A stretch of DNA of 34,431 bases from JAZSQZ01 sp045538175 (GTDB lineage Bacteria > Bacillota > Clostridia > Christensenellales > UBA1242). The notes beneath the pieces are model-generated. The model was not told the DNA's origin. It saw nothing but the letters and a program-made list of their open reading frames with translations, and did not search any database. The translations under genes were made by a program, and so were the position numbers. Position 1 is the first letter of the stretch. Every line of letters begins with the position of its first letter. The stretch spans positions 1 through 34,431 of the forward strand of contig JAZSQZ010000120.1 of NCBI GenBank assembly GCA_045538175.1. The letters are read 5' to 3'. Below are positions 30,320-34,431 of this stretch, in pieces.

Positions 30320-31567
30320 TTAAAATTTCCATTCCCAAATACATTTTTCTTGAATTGAATGTTTATCAGGGGCAACGCCATCAGGTGCTGTTGTTTGGAT
30401 TGTTTTAAGTGTTGCGCCAAAACTTTCACAAATTTGTCTGCCTTCGATGTCGTCAGGTGTTGTTGCAATAAACAATCTATCATATCCGTGAGTGTAGGAA
30501 ATTGTTCTTGCAAGTTTTAAAACTTCAACTGAGTGCATACTTACATCAAGACCAAGTTCTTTTATAAACTTAAGGTTGACGTTTTCGGTTTTGTTTGCAT
30601 CTTCTTCGCCAAAGATTGTAAAGTCGATATCACCGATTTTTTGTTTTGTGTCATTTAACACAATATCAAAGTAGTATTTAGGCACAGGAGATTGTTCGGT
30701 TTTTGTTAAGAACAATGTCAAGTTTCTGCCCTTAATTTCTTTAAGCTTATCAACTTGGAAAGATACCTTTTTCCTTTTGTGTGAAGAAAGTTCAGCTTTT
30801 GGTTCAAAGTCATAAGGTAATTCTTCTTTTGTATCTAAAATCATAAGTTCTTGTGGAACTCTGATTCTGCCACGGCAGTAGTCAAGCGCTTGACTTGTTA
30901 AGTGGCAAGGAACGATTACTTTTTTGCCTTTGTATTGTTTTATAAGTTCGATACCTTGGATAATGTTGTAGTGGTGTTTTGAAACGTGTGTGCCTGCCAT
31001 ATCAACAAAGCAGATGTCACTTTCGTTTATAATGTCTTCCATACCAGGACACCAAGTTGTGTCTCCTGTAAAGCCTACAGTTTTTTCGCCTTTTTCGTAG
31101 AAAATATATCCATATGCTTCAATATCGTGGTGGTCAACTTCTTTACACTTAATTGTGTATTTGCCAAAGTCGAAAGTTTTGCCTTCTTTTGCGTCGATAA
31201 AGTTTACATATTTATCAATATCAATCTTTTTAAAACCAGCAGGACCTAGGGCAAGTTGGCATAGAAGTGTGATTTTTTCCTTACCACCTTCTGGGCAAAC
31301 GATTGTAAGTTTGTTTTCGCCATATTTTCCTGTTGCTTCCTTTAAAATGATATGTACGATATCAAAGTAGTGGTCGTTGTGGAAGTGGCTGATTAAGACT
31401 AAGTCGATTTTTTCAATTTTTTCGTGGTGCAAAAGGTAATCGTTGCTTTTAAACAATTGTTTTACTGCACCAAAACCTACGTCCATCATAATATTATCGT
31501 CAATAAGATAACTTGCGCAGGCTCTTTTTGTCCAAATACAGCCTGTTCCTAAAATTGTGATTTTCAT
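30320..31567 (-). CDS. Metallo-beta-lactamase-fold hydrolase fused to a GNAT-like domain
   Basis: 415 aa. Residues 1-250 form an RNase Z-like metallo-beta-lactamase domain: HFHNDH at 61-66 (HxHxDH), H146 or H147 in VDHHD, D169 in GFTGDTTW and H222 in VPCHLTS, so a complete two-metal site. After a linker (250-280), residues 285-415 resemble a GNAT acetyltransferase of the common Bacillota type: YYFDIVLNDTKQKIGDIDF (298-316), HGYDRLFIATTPDDIEGRQICESFGA (360-385) and the KCIWEWKF ending. The usual RxxGxG/A acetyl-CoA loop is replaced by LGLDVSM, so the domain may be inactive. SD GAGGT precedes the ATG. The MBL part could act on RNA, phosphodiesters or other substrates. Confidence 0.85.
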   Translation of the reverse strand: MKITILGTGCIWTKRACASYLIDDNIMMDVGFGAVKQLFKSNDYLLHHEKIEKIDLVLISHFHNDHYFDIVHIILKEATGKYGENKLTIVCPEGGKEKITLLCQLALGPAGFKKIDIDKYVNFIDAKEGKTFDFGKYTIKCKEVDHHDIEAYGYIFYEKGEKTVGFTGDTTWCPGMEDIINESDICFVDMAGTHVSKHHYNIIQGIELIKQYKGKKVIVPCHLTSQALDYCRGRIRVPQELMILDTKEELPYDFEPKAELSSHKRKKVSFQVDKLKEIKGRNLTLFLTKTEQSPVPKYYFDIVLNDTKQKIGDIDFTIFGEEDANKTENVNLKFIKELGLDVSMHSVEVLKLARTISYTHGYDRLFIATTPDDIEGRQICESFGATLKTIQTTAPDGVAPDKHSIQEKCIWEWKF

Positions 31568-31676
31568 TTTTACCTCTTTTTCACTTATATAATAACTTAT
31601 ATTTTATTTTCTAGCAAACAAAAAAACAATTTTGTGTGTTTAAACGATGTTAATTTGTGGATAATTTAAAAAAACA

Positions 31677-31704
31677 AATAAAAAAAGAGCCGTTTGGCTC
31701 TTTT
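31677..31704 (-). terminator. Terminator of the 31715-32254 gene
   Basis: AAAAGAGCC (31683-31691) pairs with GGCTCTTTT (31696-31704). On the minus strand it is followed by a T run. Confidence 0.85.
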
Positions 31705-31714
31705 GTTTCTAAAA

Positions 31715-32254
31715 TTATTGTACAGGGTCGCTACCTAAGATAAGTGATGGACTTGTAAGCAAATTTGCTGCGTCTGCAACTGCGTCTGGGTTTGGACCAC
31801 TTAAACAGTACATATCAACTTTTCCATCTTCAAGTGGTTTTGGTGCACTGTATCCTTGTGTTGCAGAATAAACAAGTTGTTCTTGTCCTGCAATATCCAT
31901 TGTTGCTGCTTCAAGTTTGAAGTAGTTTCCGTATTTTGAATAGTGTGTTGAACCATCATTTGTTGGAAGTTGGTTTGCAAATGGTGTTCCTGGTTCTGCT
32001 TTTGTTGGAATTAAAAGTGTAAAAGCATCGCCTGCGTTTATTGTATATTCGTTCATGTAGTTTTTATTGCCATTTGATGCAGCCATTGCAGCCCTATCTT
32101 TGATTGTCATAACTTGTTGTGAGTGGGTTGGATACATTCCGTAATATACTTGTGAACCTGATACGTTTACGATAACTGTATTCTTGCCATTGTGTACCAT
32201 TACGTATGATGATGGAACTTTCTTTTGGTTTACTTCTACATTGTTTTTTGCCAT
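31715..32254 (-). CDS. Unknown 179-aa protein
   Basis: No family recognised. Ser/Thr/Asn/Tyr-rich, likely beta-structured, without signal peptide or membrane segment. The first part (VPSSYVMVHNGKNTVIVNVSG) looks like paired strands. The start at 32254 (MAKNNVEVN) is chosen because AAAAGGAG lies 10 bases upstream. The alternative ATG seven codons earlier (32275) contains that SD within itself and lies about 4 nt after the predicted RNA start. Single gene with a good promoter and terminator. Confidence 0.75.
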   Translation of the reverse strand: MAKNNVEVNQKKVPSSYVMVHNGKNTVIVNVSGSQVYYGMYPTHSQQVMTIKDRAAMAASNGNKNYMNEYTINAGDAFTLLIPTKAEPGTPFANQLPTNDGSTHYSKYGNYFKLEAATMDIAGQEQLVYSATQGYSAPKPLEDGKVDMYCLSGPNPDAVADAANLLTSPSLILGSDPVQ

Positions 32255-32285
32255 ATGAGTAAATCTCCTTTTCATTACTGTGAGT

Positions 32286-32314
32286 ATTATAGCACCGTTT
32301 TTTTTAAATTACAA
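32286..32314 (-). promoter_or_regulatory. Promoter of the 31715-32254 gene
   Basis: On the minus strand TTGTAA (32314-32309), 17 bp, TATAAT (32291-32286). Confidence 0.65.
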
Positions 32315-32399
32315 TACCCAATTTTTATGTTTTGTGCACATTGTCTAAATTAGATTTAAAAACTTTTTATATTAGTTATGAGTTTTTTTAAAGATGTGT

Positions 32400-32420
32400 T
32401 ACAATCTTATTAGATATAAT
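32400..32420 (+). promoter_or_regulatory. Two overlapping -10 candidates before the 32431 gene
   Basis: TACAAT (32400-32405) would give a leader holding the GGGGG ribosome site. TATAAT (32415-32420) is a better hexamer but would start RNA about 4 nt before the ATG, after that site. Neither has a good -35. Confidence 0.4.
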
Positions 32421-32430
32421 GGGGGAAAGT

Positions 32431-34400
32431 ATGGATTTAACTATTACCTTACTTGATAGATTGACATTAGAAGTTCAAGGCAACAGTTATGATGGGGTAG
32501 ACTTTAACAAACTCTTTGTTGGCATTGATTTTTCTAGCGATGATATTGCAACTCAAAGTTATAAAAACATCGCAAGAATCATAAATTCTGCCACAAAAAA
32601 CGAAACTATCGACAAGACAGATATGCTTGTCGCTTTTTGCTTGCTTACAAAACAAACTTTAGTTTCAAATGGTTTAGGTGATGTTAAGATTTCATATATC
32701 CATAAAACCGATGAAGAGATAATTGAAAACGCAACAACTTATTACTCCGATAAAGACAAAACGATAAATCTTTTCTTTGAAGATATTTTAGACGAAGTTG
32801 TGCTTAAAAAACTCAACGCTCCTATCGCTCCACTTGCAAGGGTTGTTGAGATTGTAAAACAAATAAATATTATGAAACAAGTTGTTCAAACTGCTCAACA
32901 GTTCGAACTTTTTAGAGTTTTTTCAAAAACTCCAAATCTTACTCCACCAAGCGTTTATATTTCGCAAAAACAATATCTTGCTACGACCCTTTCTAAAAAG
33001 AAAGGTAAGTATTTGTCCTATGACCTTTTAACAAAAACTGCAAACGGAAGAGAATTAAATTATGGCGACTTTTCAAAATATGGCGCCACAACTTTTGATG
33101 TTAACAGCGAAAGTGACAGCGAGTGGTCATACCTTACAAATCCTAAGCAAGCACTTGTTTCTACAAGTTATATGGCAAGTCTTGTTTTGTGTGATGTTTT
33201 AAGAAAGTTGACAAAAGAAGATAGAGATGTTTTTGCAAAAGAATATCCTGTAGTTTTCCTAAACTTTAACCCTGATGGCACAAGAAAAACTTTGATTGAA
33301 GTCGAAAAAGACAGAGAAAACAAACTTAAAAATATTCAAAACATAAAAGACAAAAAGCAACAAGAGTTAGAAACAAAAGCTGTTTTATCTCTTTATGAAA
33401 CTATTATCGAAAGCGACCCTATATTATCCCTTGAGAGATGTTTATTGCATATTACAAATCTTTCTTGGGAAAGTGATAGGTATTTTATCCCTAAAAACGA
33501 AGAAAACGAGTATTCTCCTACAAGCATTAGAGAAGAAATGCGCCTTGCTTCTGAAAAAGCTCAAGCGATTATTTCTGTTATCGAAGGCGATGGGGCAGAG
33601 TTTGTTGAGCCAATTTTAAAAACTTTTGAGAAAACTATTTTAGATTTTACAAAAGCAAAAAAGGTCGACAAAACTTTCTTAGACGACAAAAAACATTATA
33701 TGTTTGCAATTTCAAATCTATACTTTAAAAATGATGATTTAAGTTTAGGACCTAAGGATAAAGTCCTTGCAAGCGATGATAAGAGAAAAGAAATCGATAG
33801 GGCTGTCAAAACCCTTAAAATTGTTTTCCCTACACTTCTTCCAAACCCTACTGTTTTTGGGGTTTCGGGGGACGGAAAGTATATCGAACTTCCAAACGTT
33901 GATGAAAGAATTATGCTTGATATCGCTTGGGAAAATTATCGTACAGCATATATTACAAAAAAAGATGAAGACCCAGACCTTTTAGGTGTTGAGCCTATTG
34001 ACCTTCAAAGAGCAATAAGGCTTGTTTATCCATACAACGAATATTCTTTCGAAGATAGAGTTGCTGTTGAAGAAAAGATTAAGGAAGGCGAAATTACACT
34101 TGTACCAAACCTTTACGAAGTTGTAACCGAAGAAGACTTTTATGGTGACGAAATCGAAGATGAAGAAATGATTGTCGACACGGATGACGAAATGGACTAC
34201 AACAGATTCTTTGTCATAAAAGAAGACAAAAACAAACCTAAAGAAGATGAAGAAAAACCTGTTGAAGACGTAACAGAAAAAACTATAGAAGAACAAGAAA
34301 TAGTATCTAGCGAAGAAGCAGCCGAAGAAGCAACCGAAGAAGTTGCTGAAGAAATAGTTGAAACAGAAAAAGAAACTGTAAGCGAAGAAGACAAAAAAGA
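32431..34400 (+). CDS. Large unknown protein with acidic tail, cut by contig end
   Basis: An open frame of about 656 codons from ATG 32431 (GGGGGAAA upstream) to the end of real sequence; no stop codon is reached. The body (residues 1 to about 565) is soluble-looking, without membrane segments, and mixes helices and strands; I do not recognise a domain. From about residue 565 the composition turns strongly Glu/Asp/Lys-rich (DEIEDEEMIVDTDDEMD, later repeated EEAAEEATEEVAEEIVE), a low-complexity acidic tail. The frame continues formally into 34401-34431, but those bases look like sequencing adapter and are excluded. The true C-terminus is unknown. Confidence 0.8.
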
Positions 34401-34431
34401 AAGTCGGATCGTAGCCATGTCGTTCTGTGAG
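34401..34431. other. Sequencing adapter remnant at contig end
   Basis: The last 31 bases begin AAGTCGGATCGTAGC and end TTCTGTGAG. From memory they match the first 31 bases of the DNBSEQ/MGI (BGISEQ) read-2 adapter. Composition is clearly different from the AT- and purine-rich coding sequence before them (codons CGG, GCC, TCG in a row). Not biological sequence. Confidence 0.9.

Noticed and set aside
34197..34418. Minus-strand 73-aa Ser/Thr-rich reading frame
   Set aside because: It is the antisense of the Glu-rich tail of the 32431 gene and starts within adapter sequence.
1..34431. tRNA or rRNA genes, insertion sequences, prophage genes, attachment sites, riboswitches and T-boxes
   Set aside because: Reading both strands gave no T-loop/acceptor pattern, transposase, integrase, long direct repeat or leader longer than about 110 bases. 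The alaS and leuS genes lie inside operons without T-box leaders.

Overview
The window is about 34.4 kb of AT-rich, densely packed bacterial DNA. Codon use, Shine-Dalgarno (SD) sequences, sigma-A-like promoters (TTGACA / 17 bp / TATAAT) and short U-tailed terminators all look like an uncultured anaerobic member of the Bacillota (Clostridia-like). Rubrerythrin points to an anaerobe and meso-diaminopimelate dehydrogenase to a DAP-type cell wall. The assignment is inferred; there is no rRNA or tRNA in the window to anchor it. The last 31 bases (34401-34431) match the DNBSEQ/MGI (BGI) sequencing adapter as I remember it, so this is probably the end of a metagenomic contig, and the real sequence stops near 34400.

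Layout. 1-426: Lys-rich C-terminus of a protein that begins outside the window. 513-3651: an unknown 210-aa protein, rubrerythrin (minus strand), then a CYTH/VTC-like protein and a nucleoside hydrolase in one unit. 3760-8628: a tight operon of lipoprotein, small membrane protein, replicative helicase DnaB and an unusually short alanyl-tRNA synthetase. 8681-10333: a membrane-anchored Toastrack/DUF4097-like protein. 10380-15160 (minus): a small soluble FtsH-like AAA/M41 protein, leucyl-tRNA synthetase and DAP dehydrogenase. 15311-20153 (plus): unknown protein, RlmD/TrmA-type RNA m5U methyltransferase, YhhN-like membrane protein, ATP-grasp ligase overlapping a histidine phosphatase, and a four-TM protein. 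20166-26203: TtcA-like thiolase, P-type cation ATPase, QueH, MFS-like protein and a YwaF-like membrane protein, on alternating strands. 26351-32254: inositol-monophosphatase family enzyme, HEIDH-motif protein, unknown protein, Met-rich lipoprotein, metallo-beta-lactamase/GNAT-like fusion and an unknown 179-aa protein. 32431-34400: a large unknown acidic-tailed protein cut by the contig end.

Genes working together. Housekeeping translation and RNA functions dominate (alaS, leuS, queH, ttcA-like and rlmD-like genes), with dnaB for replication and ddh for lysine and peptidoglycan. I see no prophage, insertion sequence, CRISPR array or obvious defence island. The most distinctive pattern is regulatory. 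At least seven genes have a -10 hexamer 6-9 nt before the ATG and no Shine-Dalgarno sequence, several with a near-consensus -35 at 16-17 bp. They are therefore predicted to make leaderless mRNAs, side by side with ordinary SD-led genes. Other points worth attention are the AlaRS without C-Ala domain, the FtsH-like protein without membrane segments or the FVG pore loop, the MBL-GNAT fusion, and the ATP-grasp/phosphatase pair.

No intergenic stretch exceeds about 160 bases. These gaps hold promoters and terminators only.
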